Shown piece after piece: positions 14,512-21,060 of a stretch of DNA of 64,000 bases. This DNA is from a virus. Location of the stretch: IMG/VR virus record IMGVR_UViG_3300018080_000116, positions 62,001 through 126,000 of that record; one strand, written 5' to 3'. The translations under genes and the position numbers were made by a program. How positions within the stretch are numbered: the stretch's first letter is position 1; each line of letters begins with the position of its first letter. A model generated the notes under the pieces. The model worked only from the letters and a program-made list of their open reading frames with translations, did not search any database and was not told the DNA's origin.

Positions 14512-14561
14512 GATCCGGCTGGTGCCGGGTGGCACCGGCCACTGACAAGGAGGCCCAAGCC

Positions 14562-14705
14562 ATGACTATGCAAGAACTGAACGACCTGAGCCGCAGGCAG
14601 TTGGAGGCCGAGGCGATCCGCCGTGGCTACCGTCCCGACCCGGACGACACCGACGAAGACCTGCGGAGCGTGATCCACCAGCGAGACCAAAGGAAGGCAG
14701 CATGA
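14562..14705 (+). CDS. SAP-like mini-domain protein, 47 aa
   Basis: ATG at 14562 with a good AAGGAGG eight bases upstream. The sequence LNDLSRRQLEAEAIRRGYRPDPDDTDEDLRSVIHQR follows the helix-loop-helix spacing of SAP / Rho-N-type motifs (eL-x4-rG...dtkedLi-x-I), which bind nucleic acids. Coupled to the next gene by ATGA. Confidence 0.6.
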   Translation: MTMQELNDLSRRQLEAEAIRRGYRPDPDDTDEDLRSVIHQRDQRKAA

Positions 14706-14983
14706 TCGTACCGAACGGCGACGAGGCGTATGCCCTGTCCGAGCGATATGACGAGCCGAGCGAGGCTGATCTGTTCGACGTGGACGATGCCCAGGCGATC
14801 AAGGCCAGCAACCGGCAGGCCAAGGTGGGCACCAGGGTGATCTGCCCGACCTGCGGTTGCCGGTTCACGAAGCGATCCTATCAGCACGTGTTCTGCCGGT
14901 CCAAAGGCCGAGGGAACTGCAAGGATCGGTTCCACAACCTCGCCAGCCCGGAGCGACTGGCGAGGGCCAGGGCGTGGTCCTAG
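14702..14983 (+). CDS. zinc-finger protein, 93 aa
   Basis: ATGA overlap with the previous gene. Acidic N-terminus, then ICPTCGCRFTKRSYQHVFCRSKGRGNC, a CxxC-x15-17-C-x7-C cluster that resembles zinc fingers used to recognise nucleic acids or other proteins in phages. Its stop codon overlaps the stop of the leftward gene 14980-15156 (CTAG). Confidence 0.65.
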   Translation: MIVPNGDEAYALSERYDEPSEADLFDVDDAQAIKASNRQAKVGTRVICPTCGCRFTKRSYQHVFCRSKGRGNCKDRFHNLASPERLARARAWS

Positions 14984-15156
14984 TACATGAACCGCTGCGC
15001 CTTGATCTTCGCTTGCAGGTCGAGGCGGCGATCTTCGTCGCCGTCTTCGTCCATCCGCATTAGATCGTCAACCTCGTGCCACTCCAGGCCGCAGTAGGTG
15101 CAGCCGAGGTCACGGAAGTCAACTGGCAGGGGTTGGCAGCATCGTGGGCAACGCAT
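14980..15156 (-). CDS. zinc-ribbon micro-protein on the opposite strand, 58 aa
   Basis: The only leftward gene in the rightward block. ATG at 15156 with CGGAGAATACA upstream. The product starts MRCPRCCQPL and has CTYCGLEW, so two CxxC knuckles 14 residues apart form a zinc ribbon; the rest is acidic then basic (DEDGDEDRRLDLQAK). The stop shares CTAG with the convergent gene. Likely a small regulator or binding protein. It has no visible promoter of the P type. Confidence 0.65.
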   Translation of the reverse strand: MRCPRCCQPLPVDFRDLGCTYCGLEWHEVDDLMRMDEDGDEDRRLDLQAKIKAQRFMY

Positions 15157-15253
15157 TGTATTCTCCGGGTTAGAGTGTTGGGCGAGCGACCTGCCCGCCC
15201 TTCACTTCCCTTTAGGCACCTGCGGCGGCAAGAAATAAAAAGAAAATTAGACC

Positions 15254-15287
15254 GAACCTTTTTTGATCTTGTGTGTATAAGGGGGCG
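15254..15287 (+). promoter_or_regulatory. promoter-like element P7
   Basis: GAACC at 15254-15258, 17-base spacer, TATAA at 15276-15280, then GGGGGCGAAC. Unlike other copies it precedes an RNA-type segment, not an open reading frame. Confidence 0.7.
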
Positions 15288-15474
15288 AACGGTGGGTGAG
15301 CAGCCCCGCAAGTCGCAGCAAGGCACGCTGCGAGCCGTCCCAGGCCGACCCGCTGACGAGGCAAACAGGCCATTCACTGATCCCCGCTCGTCTCAACCGT
15401 TATCAGTGTGGGTTGAGTGGTGTAAGGCGCAAGCCAGGGGGCACACCCAACATGGCGTTGGGAGGTACGAGGGT

Positions 15475-15543
15475 TCGATCATGGTGTAGTGGTAGCACAC
15501 CGGCGTGCAGCCGGAAGTATGGGTTCGAGTCCCATTGATCGTC
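15475..15543 (+). tRNA. tRNA-like gene with atypical anticodon arm (Cys GCA or Ala TGC)
   Basis: T arm is perfect (ATGGG-TTCGAGT-CCCAT, 15519-15535). Acceptor arms TCGATCA (15475-15481) and TGATCGT (15536-15542) pair at six of seven positions. D arm GTGT...GCAC has the usual GG in its loop. The anticodon arm is odd: CCGGC-GTGCA-GCCGG gives a five-base loop, or CCGG with a seven-base loop CGTGCAG that lacks U33. Total is 69 bases, about two short. No CCA is encoded (TCTTA follows), which fits the CCA-adding enzyme at 47486. Could be a functional oddity, a tRNA mimic or a decayed tRNA. Confidence 0.55.
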
Positions 15544-15551
15544 TTATCTGC

Positions 15552-15710
15552 GGTACGACTGCTGGCCCAGAGAGGTCAGCAGGTAGGGAATAGAGTCCTG
15601 TAGGAGTGCGAGATCGCTGCTGTGTACGAGGTGGGGAACCCGGCACGAGTGGCCCTTTGAGCCTACAGGTGAATACCGGAGAACGTCAGCCCCGTGGCGT
15701 TGAGCGTACC
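15552..15710 (+). ncRNA. candidate structured RNA
   Basis: Nested inverted repeats: GGTACG (15552-15557) with CGTACC (15705-15710) closes the unit; inside are TGCTGGCC (15561-15568) with GGTCAGCA (15575-15582), and CCTGTAGG (15597-15604) with CCTACAGG (15662-15669). Lies downstream of P7 and the tRNA-like gene. I do not recognise it as RNase P, tmRNA, 6S or SRP RNA. Based on base pairing only. Confidence 0.35.
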
Positions 15711-15869
15711 AACGAAACATGATTCGCTGCTTTGTGGTGTAATGTCAGCACTCTCGCCTTGAGTACCCGAGTCCGAGCCCCTGGTCATGCGGAGGGCAGA
15801 CGACTCGGCGAAATTGGCGGGGGGTCCGGGTGCATAGTCCCGGCTGAGCGGCGTTTTAAAAATTATGCC

Positions 15870-15902
15870 GAACCCTTTTCAGTTTGGCGTGTATAAGGGT
15901 GC
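15870..15902 (+). promoter_or_regulatory. promoter-like element P8
   Basis: GAACC at 15870-15874, 17-base spacer, TATAA at 15892-15896, then GGGTGCGAAC. Drives the gene at 15936. Confidence 0.7.
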
Positions 15903-15935
15903 GAACATCACGCACCTTTTAACGGAGTGGTCCCC

Positions 15936-16298
15936 ATGCTGAATCGAAAGATTGCCCTTTACGTCCCTGGCACAACTGACGTGAACGTGCCCGCCCCCGA
16001 GCAGCAGGCAGCCGCCGTTGTCCATGCTCTCGAACAGTTCGCCGAGTGGTTCGGTGGGGCGACCGTGATCGACGGTCAAGGGGCGTGGATGAGCGACGAA
16101 CACGGTCTCGTGGTCGAGCCCGTCCGCATCGTCTACTGCTTCACCGACGCCGAGGGATTGGCCAAGCATCTGAGTGAAGTCAAGCTGTTGGCCCGGCACG
16201 TCTGCCGAGCCATGTCCCAAGAGTGTGTCAGTCTGGAAGTGGCTGGCGAGTTGCAGTTCATCGAAGTCGCCGAGGTCGCCGACGAGAAGGTGGCCTAG
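15936..16298 (+). CDS. conserved-type small protein, 120 aa
   Basis: ATG at 15936 with ACGGAGTGGTCCCC upstream, preferred to the GTG at 15927. The sequence has the cadence of a known uncharacterised family of mobile elements: HALEQFAEWFGGATVIDGQG, AWMSDEHGLVVEPVRIVY, then a helix with HVCRAMSQECVSLEV. The middle phrase recalls DUF3574-type proteins (ferredoxin-like fold), a distant guess. Followed by a strong terminator. Confidence 0.6.
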   Translation: MLNRKIALYVPGTTDVNVPAPEQQAAAVVHALEQFAEWFGGATVIDGQGAWMSDEHGLVVEPVRIVYCFTDAEGLAKHLSEVKLLARHVCRAMSQECVSLEVAGELQFIEVAEVADEKVA

Positions 16299-16308
16299 TG
16301 TCCCATCT

Positions 16309-16340
16309 GAGCCCCCTGGGCATCGCCCAGGGGGCTCTTT
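16309..16340 (+). terminator. intrinsic terminator, 13-bp stem
   Basis: Arms 16309-16321 and 16325-16337 (GAGCCCCCTGGGC and complement), loop ATC, followed by TTTGAG. Confidence 0.7.
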
Positions 16341-16370
16341 GAGTGTCCCCTGACCAACGGAGCCAAAACC

Positions 16371-16634
16371 ATGAAGTCGCACGCACGCCCCCGTCTGGCA
16401 GCCGAGACGATTCCGCCGTTGACCGGTGCCTCGGTGATCCAGCCCGGCCACCCGTACTACACTCAGTACGTCAAGTGGCTCGAAGCCCGCAAGGCCGAGC
16501 TAGGCCCCGAGGCAGCCGTGAGCAACAAGCGCAAGGGGCGTTTGTTCTTGGCAGCCCATCCGCACCTGAAGCGCTGTTGGGAAGGCGTGATCCTTCACGC
16601 CCGCCGAATCGAGGCCGAGAAAAAAGCAGCATAA
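16371..16634 (+). CDS. small basic protein, 87 aa
   Basis: ATG at 16371 with AACGGAGCCAAAACC upstream. Basic protein (VKWLEARKAEL, SNKRKGRLFLAAHPHLKRCWEGVILHARRIEAEKK). No promoter element lies between the terminator and the start, so it may depend on read-through. Nucleic-acid binding is plausible from charge only. Confidence 0.6.
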   Translation: MKSHARPRLAAETIPPLTGASVIQPGHPYYTQYVKWLEARKAELGPEAAVSNKRKGRLFLAAHPHLKRCWEGVILHARRIEAEKKAA

Positions 16635-16638
16635 GACC

Positions 16639-16671
16639 GAACCCTTTTTCGTTTCGTGTGTATAAGGGGGC
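16639..16671 (+). promoter_or_regulatory. promoter-like element P9
   Basis: GAACC at 16639-16643, 17-base spacer, TATAA at 16661-16665, then GGGGGCGAAC. Starts five bases after the previous stop; leads to the gene at 16770. Confidence 0.7.
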
Positions 16672-16769
16672 GAACCGAGCAGAACGAAAGACCGGAACAA
16701 GACTAAACAGGTTTGGTTATTCCTGGTTCTGCTCTTTCCTAACCCCCATTCCTTACGGAGACCCGGATC

Positions 16770-17504
16770 ATGTTGCGAAGCGTCGAGAAGCCCAATTCCC
16801 CCGTCCTGTCCGACCCCTTGTTCATCATGGCCATCGTGCCGATCCTCGCCGCCTTCCGCCGCATGGGCGAGCGGATCGCCGATCTGGTGGCCGTCGAAGA
16901 TGACAACCTCGAACCCGTGTTCGACAAGCGGATCGAGCAAAACAACCTGGGCGTGGTCGTCGATGGCCTGTCGCCCGTGGTGATCGAGACCGCCCGCTAT
17001 TCGATGCGAGTCGGCGGCAAGCTGGTTGTCAGTGCCGAAGCCAAGTCCCTGCTGGTCGATGGCGAGTTGTACGACTTCGACATGACTTGTGCGTGGCATC
17101 CCCAGGTCGAAGTCGAAATGCAGGCCCTCTTGAAGCGCCTGAACGTCCCGATCCTCTTGTTGATGGCAGGTCTCGGCTACAACCTGCGGCCCCGCCACGA
17201 GGTCATTCCCGGCCTGCTGGTGATCCACCTGGGCCAGAAGAAGGTCGAGCCCAATTCCGCCGCACAGGCCCCCTTCCGGCCCGCTGAGGCCGCTTCCGAT
17301 GGCCCGAGCGTCATGTACCCCGGCCACCACAACGAGGGCTACCAGCCCGCCCAGGAGCCCGTGCGTTGCTCCTGCCAGGACGACAACCCCTCGTGGGACG
17401 GCCCGAGCAACTGTGCCGGTTGCGAGAACTTCGCCATCTGCCACCCGGCAGCCGCCGCCGAGGCCAACGTGTTCGTGGGAGAGCCGCTTCGCAAGGCCGC
17501 ATGA
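16770..17504 (+). CDS. hypothetical protein with C-terminal Cys cluster, 244 aa
   Basis: ATG at 16770 with TTACGGAGACCCGGATC upstream. Residues 15-35 are hydrophobic-helical, then an alpha/beta body (VVIETARYSMRVGGKLVVSAEAKSLLVDGELYD). The C-terminal 50 residues carry CSCQDDNPSWDGPSNCAGCENFAIC, a six-Cys cluster that may bind zinc or an Fe-S centre. No family recognised. Confidence 0.65.
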   Translation: MLRSVEKPNSPVLSDPLFIMAIVPILAAFRRMGERIADLVAVEDDNLEPVFDKRIEQNNLGVVVDGLSPVVIETARYSMRVGGKLVVSAEAKSLLVDGELYDFDMTCAWHPQVEVEMQALLKRLNVPILLLMAGLGYNLRPRHEVIPGLLVIHLGQKKVEPNSAAQAPFRPAEAASDGPSVMYPGHHNEGYQPAQEPVRCSCQDDNPSWDGPSNCAGCENFAICHPAAAAEANVFVGEPLRKAA

Positions 17505-17516
17505 TCCGGCCCGGCT

Positions 17517-17556
17517 TGCCTGCCGCCGCCCGGCGCAGCGGCGGCAGGCAGCCATT
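17517..17556 (+). terminator. strong hairpin, 13-bp stem, AT-rich tail
   Basis: Arms 17517-17529 and 17538-17550 (TGCCTGCCGCCGC and complement), then GCCATTTATTTT. Just upstream of P10. Confidence 0.6.
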
Positions 17557-17573
17557 TATTTTAGAATTAGACC

Positions 17574-17606
17574 GAACCTTTGCCCGCCATCTGTGTATAA
17601 GAGGGC
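17574..17606 (+). promoter_or_regulatory. promoter-like element P10
   Basis: GAACC at 17574-17578, 17-base spacer, TATAA at 17596-17600, then GAGGGCGAAC (one G changed to A). Precedes the gene at 17644. Confidence 0.7.
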
Positions 17607-17643
17607 GAACAAAGTTTCTGTCCCCAACCTTACGGAGAACCTC

Positions 17644-18420
17644 ATGTCCAACGCACCCATCCAGTACGTGACCGAGAACGAGTTGATCGGCATTTTGACC
17701 CGGATCAACACCGCCCAACCCTTCGGCGTGGTCGCCCTGACCATGCCCTCGTGCTTCTCGACTCGCAGGGGCGGCAGCCGCAAGAAAACGGAGCCGCTCT
17801 GCCCGCCCGTGATGAAGCGGCAGCGTGTCAGCGGCATCAGCAACTTCGATTACCTGCGCAGCCGCAACAACGACAACGCCCGTGAGTGGTCCCGGCAGGT
17901 CGAAGCGCTGAAGGCCGAGGGCAAGACCAAAGAGGCGGCAGACCTGGAACAGCAGGGGCCGGAACAGCACGAGTTGGGCAGCCGCAGCGACGACCGTGAG
18001 CGGATCGAGGGCACCGTCCTGGTCCGCCGCCCGTCCACCGGCCACGTCTACCTGCAAATGATGATCCCGACCGGCCATCACCCCTCGTGGCCCAAGGGTC
18101 GCCACGAAACGAGCTACTGTTACCTGCCCGATCATCGTGGCCTGCTGCTGGAAAGCTACGCCAAGGGCAAGCCGAGCAAGGCCCATGCCGAGGCGTACCC
18201 CGAGCACGTGTTGGCAGCCATACCCGCCGTCGAGTACAGCCTGGAAGGCGATGGCGATGAAAGCCTCGCCGACTGGCTCAAGCCGTACAAGCGGCGAGAC
18301 GACGAGCCGCACGACTTCGACTACCGTGAGTACCGCTTCGATCATATCCTCGAAGTGCGTGCCGAGGGCATCCGCTACATCGTCCGCCGTGGCGAGGAAG
18401 CCCAGGCGAAGACCGCATAA
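17644..18420 (+). CDS. hypothetical protein, 258 aa
   Basis: ATG at 17644 with TTACGGAGAACCTC upstream. Contains KRQRVSGISNFDYLRSRNNDNAREW and a central beta-type region ERIEGTVLVRRPSTGHVYLQMM. Several His- and Arg-rich loops. Soluble, family unknown. The gene ends at a textbook terminator. Confidence 0.65.
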   Translation: MSNAPIQYVTENELIGILTRINTAQPFGVVALTMPSCFSTRRGGSRKKTEPLCPPVMKRQRVSGISNFDYLRSRNNDNAREWSRQVEALKAEGKTKEAADLEQQGPEQHELGSRSDDRERIEGTVLVRRPSTGHVYLQMMIPTGHHPSWPKGRHETSYCYLPDHRGLLLESYAKGKPSKAHAEAYPEHVLAAIPAVEYSLEGDGDESLADWLKPYKRRDDEPHDFDYREYRFDHILEVRAEGIRYIVRRGEEAQAKTA

Positions 18421-18434
18421 CGGTTTGGGGACCG

Positions 18435-18476
18435 GCCCGGCTGCGTGATAAGGAGCGCAGCCGGGCACTCTTTTTT
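18435..18476 (+). terminator. intrinsic terminator with six-T tail
   Basis: Arms 18435-18445 (GCCCGGCTGCG) and 18456-18466, loop of 10, followed by ACTCTTTTTT. One of the clearest rho-independent terminators of the window. Confidence 0.8.
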
Positions 18477-18484
18477 GCACCGCA

Positions 18485-18499
18485 AGTTCGCATGTATAA
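18485..18499 (+). promoter_or_regulatory. promoter-like element, class II (AGTTCGCATGTATAA)
   Basis: Same AGTNC-x-x-ATGTATAA pattern, directly behind the terminator and 12 bases before the gene at 18512. Confidence 0.5.
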
Positions 18500-18511
18500 C
18501 AGGACACGACC

Positions 18512-18754
18512 ATGCTGAAATCAAGCGACCCCAACAACACCGAAGACCTTGTTTCGATCTTCAACGAGTGGGCCGAAAACACGTTTGTGTGGCCCGCTGG
18601 CCACGAGCCCCAAATGACATCGTTTTTTGAGCACGGCCAGTGGTGGGTGCAAGACATCAACAGCGATGCCACCTGGAGCGTCGTAGATGCGGAAGGTGGC
18701 GATGCCGTCGCCGGTTACAGTTTCGAGCAGATCACCGATGGGGAACTGGCATGA
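18512..18754 (+). CDS. hypothetical acidic protein, 80 aa
   Basis: ATG at 18512 with AGGACACGACC upstream. Trp-rich acidic protein (FNEWAENTFVWPAGHEPQ, EHGQWWVQDINSDATWSVVDAEGGD). First of three coupled genes; function unknown. Confidence 0.65.
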   Translation: MLKSSDPNNTEDLVSIFNEWAENTFVWPAGHEPQMTSFFEHGQWWVQDINSDATWSVVDAEGGDAVAGYSFEQITDGELA

Positions 18755-19014
18755 CACTGGACCCCACCGACGAACGCCGAGCCGAACACGGCCACCTAAC
18801 ACCAGCCCAACATGAAGCCCTGATGGAAGCCTGTGTGCAGGTGTATATGGCGGCGGATGGCATCGAGACCGTCCCCGAGTATGCCGCCCGAGCCGCCCTG
18901 GCAGGCGAAGGGCCAGACACGCTCGCCGCCATGCTGCCCGACGACACCGATCACTGCCGCCGCCTGGGCGTCAACTTCGATCCCGAAACCGGAGAGGAAT
19001 GGCCCGATGAATAA
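18751..19014 (+). CDS. hypothetical protein, 87 aa
   Basis: ATGA overlap with the previous gene. Helical (LTPAQHEALMEACVQVYMAADGIETV), ends with DPETGEEWPDE. Unknown family. Confidence 0.65.
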   Translation: MTLDPTDERRAEHGHLTPAQHEALMEACVQVYMAADGIETVPEYAARAALAGEGPDTLAAMLPDDTDHCRRLGVNFDPETGEEWPDE

Positions 19015-19357
19015 CGTAGACAGCAGCCACGTGCAGATCACCGTCACCTGCGAGCGCTGCGGCCACACCTGGGACGTTGAAGACTATGATGCCCTGAGTG
19101 TGCAGGCCGCTGAGCAGGCCGCAAGGGAAGCCGAGTGCCAGAACTGCAACGCCACGTCCCGGCAGGTGAGGTTCTACAACATCAAGTGGGACACCACCGA
19201 CGACGATCACCCGGACGGCCAGGACGTGGATCTGCCCGACGACGTGACCCTCGAAGTCGATGGCGACGTGGACCTGGACACCGAGGGTGCCGACGTGCTC
19301 AGCGACAAATACGGCTGGTGCGTGTTCAGCTTCGACTATGAAGAGACCGAACCTTAG
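19007..19357 (+). CDS. zinc-ribbon protein with acidic tail, 116 aa
   Basis: Eight-base overlap with the previous gene (ATGAATAA). Starts with VQITVTCERCGHTWDVEDYDALSVQAAEQAAREAECQNC: two CxxC knuckles separated by about 26 residues, the layout of rubredoxin-like zinc ribbons. The C-terminal half is very acidic (DGQDVDLPDDVTLEVDGDVDLD). Its last codons contain the GAACC box of P11. Confidence 0.65.
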   Translation: MNNVDSSHVQITVTCERCGHTWDVEDYDALSVQAAEQAAREAECQNCNATSRQVRFYNIKWDTTDDDHPDGQDVDLPDDVTLEVDGDVDLDTEGADVLSDKYGWCVFSFDYEETEP

Positions 19358-19382
19358 CGCCCCTTCGTGTGTATAAGGGTGC
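19349..19382 (+). promoter_or_regulatory. promoter-like element P11, overlapping a gene end
   Basis: GAACC at 19349-19353 lies inside the coding sequence of the preceding gene (its last sense codons read GAA CCT), with an 18-base spacer, TATAA at 19372-19376 and GGGTGCGAAA. Drives the gene at 19397. Confidence 0.7.
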
Positions 19383-19396
19383 GAAAGGAAACCACC

Positions 19397-19762
19397 ATGC
19401 AAGAGATCAGCGCCTTTGCCATTCTGATCGCCAGCGACGGCGAGCCCATTCGAGTCCACCCCCAGATGGCCGGTGTGAAAACCGGCTTCGCCCGGATCGG
19501 CAACCCCTACTTCGACGGCGATCCCGATTGGCGACTCAAGGACGGCAACACCGTCATCGAGTGCCAACCCAGCGACTCCAGGGCGATCCCCGTGGCCGAT
19601 GCCTACCAGAAACTACGAGCAGCCTGGGAGGCGGAAGCGGCTGAACTCCAGGCCGAGGAAGAGGCGTGGGAACGTGAGTGGGCCGAGCGCAACGAACAAC
19701 GCAGGTGGGACGAAACCATCGGCCACCTGTACCTCATCCAAGATCGTTTAATGGGAATCTAA
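19397..19762 (+). CDS. hypothetical protein, 121 aa
   Basis: ATG at 19397 with AAAGGAAACCACC upstream. N-terminal half beta-type (AFAILIASDGEPIRVHPQM), C-terminal half a long charged helix (AEAAELQAEEEAWEREWAE). Family unknown. Single-gene cassette between P11 and P12. Confidence 0.65.
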   Translation: MQEISAFAILIASDGEPIRVHPQMAGVKTGFARIGNPYFDGDPDWRLKDGNTVIECQPSDSRAIPVADAYQKLRAAWEAEAAELQAEEEAWEREWAERNEQRRWDETIGHLYLIQDRLMGI

Positions 19763-19764
19763 CC

Positions 19765-19797
19765 GAACCTTTTGCGGCGAACTGTGTATAAGAGTGC
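19765..19797 (+). promoter_or_regulatory. promoter-like element P12
   Basis: GAACC at 19765-19769, 17-base spacer, TATAA at 19787-19791, then GAGTGCGAAA. Two bases after the previous stop. Confidence 0.7.
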
Positions 19798-19811
19798 GAA
19801 AGGACGCCACC

Positions 19812-19964
19812 ATGCTTTACTCAGTCCCCTACCGACGAACGGACGGCAGCCTCGACAGCTATTTTCTGTTCACCAACAGACAGCCCCCGGAAGGGGCCAG
19901 CCCCGTTCTGATCCCCAACAAGGAACCCAAACATGAGCCAGCCGACTTATCGAAGGCTGCCTGA
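19812..19964 (+). CDS. micro-protein, 50 aa
   Basis: ATG at 19812, ten bases after AAAGGACGCC, close behind P12. Product MLYSVPYRRTDGSLDSYFLFTNR... then Pro-rich. Its last 32 bases overlap the next gene in another frame. Function unknown. Confidence 0.55.
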   Translation: MLYSVPYRRTDGSLDSYFLFTNRQPPEGASPVLIPNKEPKHEPADLSKAA

Positions 19965-20358
19965 CGGCAGCGTGACCGTGGATGCACCCGGCACCTGCGG
20001 CAAGCCGTTCGCCAACGTCCTGCGGATCGTCGAAGACGACAACGCCAACCCCGGCATCAAGATCACCACGTCCAGCGGCATCGTGGGTAGCAACCTGCTG
20101 CGGCAGGTGCTCGCCGACCTGGAGTCTGGCGATTACCTGCTCAAGATGACCGAGGGCGGACCCGAGCCCCCTCGCCCCTCGATCACCGTCCGGTGGGGCA
20201 GCGAGAGCACCCGCAAAGACAACCCCGACCTGGAAGACGGCGACAAGTTCGAGTTCGACACCGAGGCCGAGGTCAACGCCTTCACCGAAGCACTCGCCGC
20301 CGCCGATGGATGGGCCGAGTGGGAGATCATCGAACCGGAGGACGAGACCACCAACTGA
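19933..20358 (+). CDS. hypothetical protein, 141 aa
   Basis: ATG at 19933 with CAAGGAACCCAAAC upstream. Beta-rich beginning (YRRLPDGSVTVDAPGTCG), acidic second half (DNPDLEDGDKFEFDTEAEVNAFTEAL). Family unknown. Followed by a strong terminator at 20486. Confidence 0.65.
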   Translation: MSQPTYRRLPDGSVTVDAPGTCGKPFANVLRIVEDDNANPGIKITTSSGIVGSNLLRQVLADLESGDYLLKMTEGGPEPPRPSITVRWGSESTRKDNPDLEDGDKFEFDTEAEVNAFTEALAAADGWAEWEIIEPEDETTN

Positions 20359-20485
20359 ACACCACCACCGCAGCCCGGTGGCACCTAACCAAAGCCCGCA
20401 CCCAAGGGTGTGCGTGAGCAGGGGGTGAGGCCGAACACATAAAGCCTCATGGGCCTGCAACCAGTACAACCTCTTTTCTCCTGAG

Positions 20486-20520
20486 CGCCCACCGGCCCGA
20501 GGCCGGTGGGCGTTTTTATT
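20486..20520 (+). terminator. intrinsic terminator with T-run
   Basis: Arms 20486-20497 (CGCCCACCGGCC) and 20501-20512, loop CGA, followed by TTTTTATTTT. Very clear. Confidence 0.85.
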
Positions 20521-20533
20521 TTCAAATTACACC

Positions 20534-20567
20534 GAACCCCAGGCAGGCGAGCCGTGTATAAGGGGGC
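20534..20567 (+). promoter_or_regulatory. promoter-like element P13
   Basis: GAACC at 20534-20538, 18-base spacer, TATAA at 20557-20561, then GGGGGCGAAA. Last copy of the series; drives the gene at 20583 with a very short leader. Confidence 0.7.
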
Positions 20568-20582
20568 GAAAGGAACAATGCC

Positions 20583-21056
20583 ATGACCAAGCAACTGACC
20601 CTCATCGACAACGACTTCACCATCGACAAGCGGTTCGTGCTTGGTGGCAAGGCCGTCTTCACGGTCTCGAACAACAAGGGTCAGCACTACACCTACTTGG
20701 TGCAGCACAAGCCCGCCGACGACAAGTACCCCGAGGCGTACTTCGTCCGGTTGCTGACCGGCCCGGACAACATGGGCGATTACACGTACCTGGGCAAGCT
20801 CGACCAGCGTACCGGTTTCATGCAGTTGTCCCCCAAGAGCAAGATGAACGCCGACTCCCTGCCGGTCAAGGTCGTCCGCTGGGCATTGGCAAGGGTTATC
20901 TGGCCCGAGGCCCAGGTGCCCGAGGGCTACGGCATCCACGGCGAGGGTCGCTGCGGTCGCTGTGGTCACCCTCTCACTCACCCCGATGGGGTCAGCCCCG
21001 AGGGTCACCGGTTCGGATTCGGCCCGACCTGCTGGGCCAAACTCGTTGGAGGCTAA
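20583..21056 (+). CDS. DUF6011-type zinc-knuckle protein, 157 aa
   Basis: ATG at 20583 with AAAGGAACAATGCC upstream. First 115 residues are a beta-rich domain (KAVFTVSNNKGQHYTYLV, AYFVRLLTGPDNMGDYTYLG). The C-terminus GRCGRCGHPLTHPDGVSPEGH followed by RFGFGPTCWAKL is the DUF6011 motif (CgrCGrpLt...G.GptC), a small zinc-binding domain common in phage and actinobacterial proteins. Function unknown; a substrate-recognition role in the N-terminal domain is possible. Confidence 0.7.
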   Translation: MTKQLTLIDNDFTIDKRFVLGGKAVFTVSNNKGQHYTYLVQHKPADDKYPEAYFVRLLTGPDNMGDYTYLGKLDQRTGFMQLSPKSKMNADSLPVKVVRWALARVIWPEAQVPEGYGIHGEGRCGRCGHPLTHPDGVSPEGHRFGFGPTCWAKLVGG

Positions 21057-21060
21057 GAGA

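Larger units (their letters stand above)
14167..14561. other. 395-base non-coding control segment
   Basis: Contains an intrinsic terminator (14241-14284), an AT-rich GATTTTT block (14294-14370) related to that at 8246-8300, two class II promoter-like elements (14371 and 14411), a triloop hairpin (14448-14476) and promoter-like element P6. Confidence 0.6.
15157..15935. other. non-coding segment with tRNA-like gene and possible structured RNA
   Basis: No convincing protein gene. Promoter-like element P7 (15254) starts a transcript of unknown length that would contain a tRNA-like sequence (15475-15543) and a set of nested inverted repeats (15552-15710). P8 (15870) closes the segment. Confidence 0.6.

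Noticed and set aside
15076-15489. Rightward frame of 137 residues in the tRNA region
   Set aside because: Covers promoter-like element P7 and a stretch with RNA structure; no ribosome site and no protein-like character.
15718-15790. Second tRNA-like sequence downstream of the candidate RNA
   Set aside because: CATGATT and GGTCATG can pair as an acceptor and ACTC-TCGCCTT-GAGT looks like an anticodon arm, but the D loop would be too long and no T stem forms.
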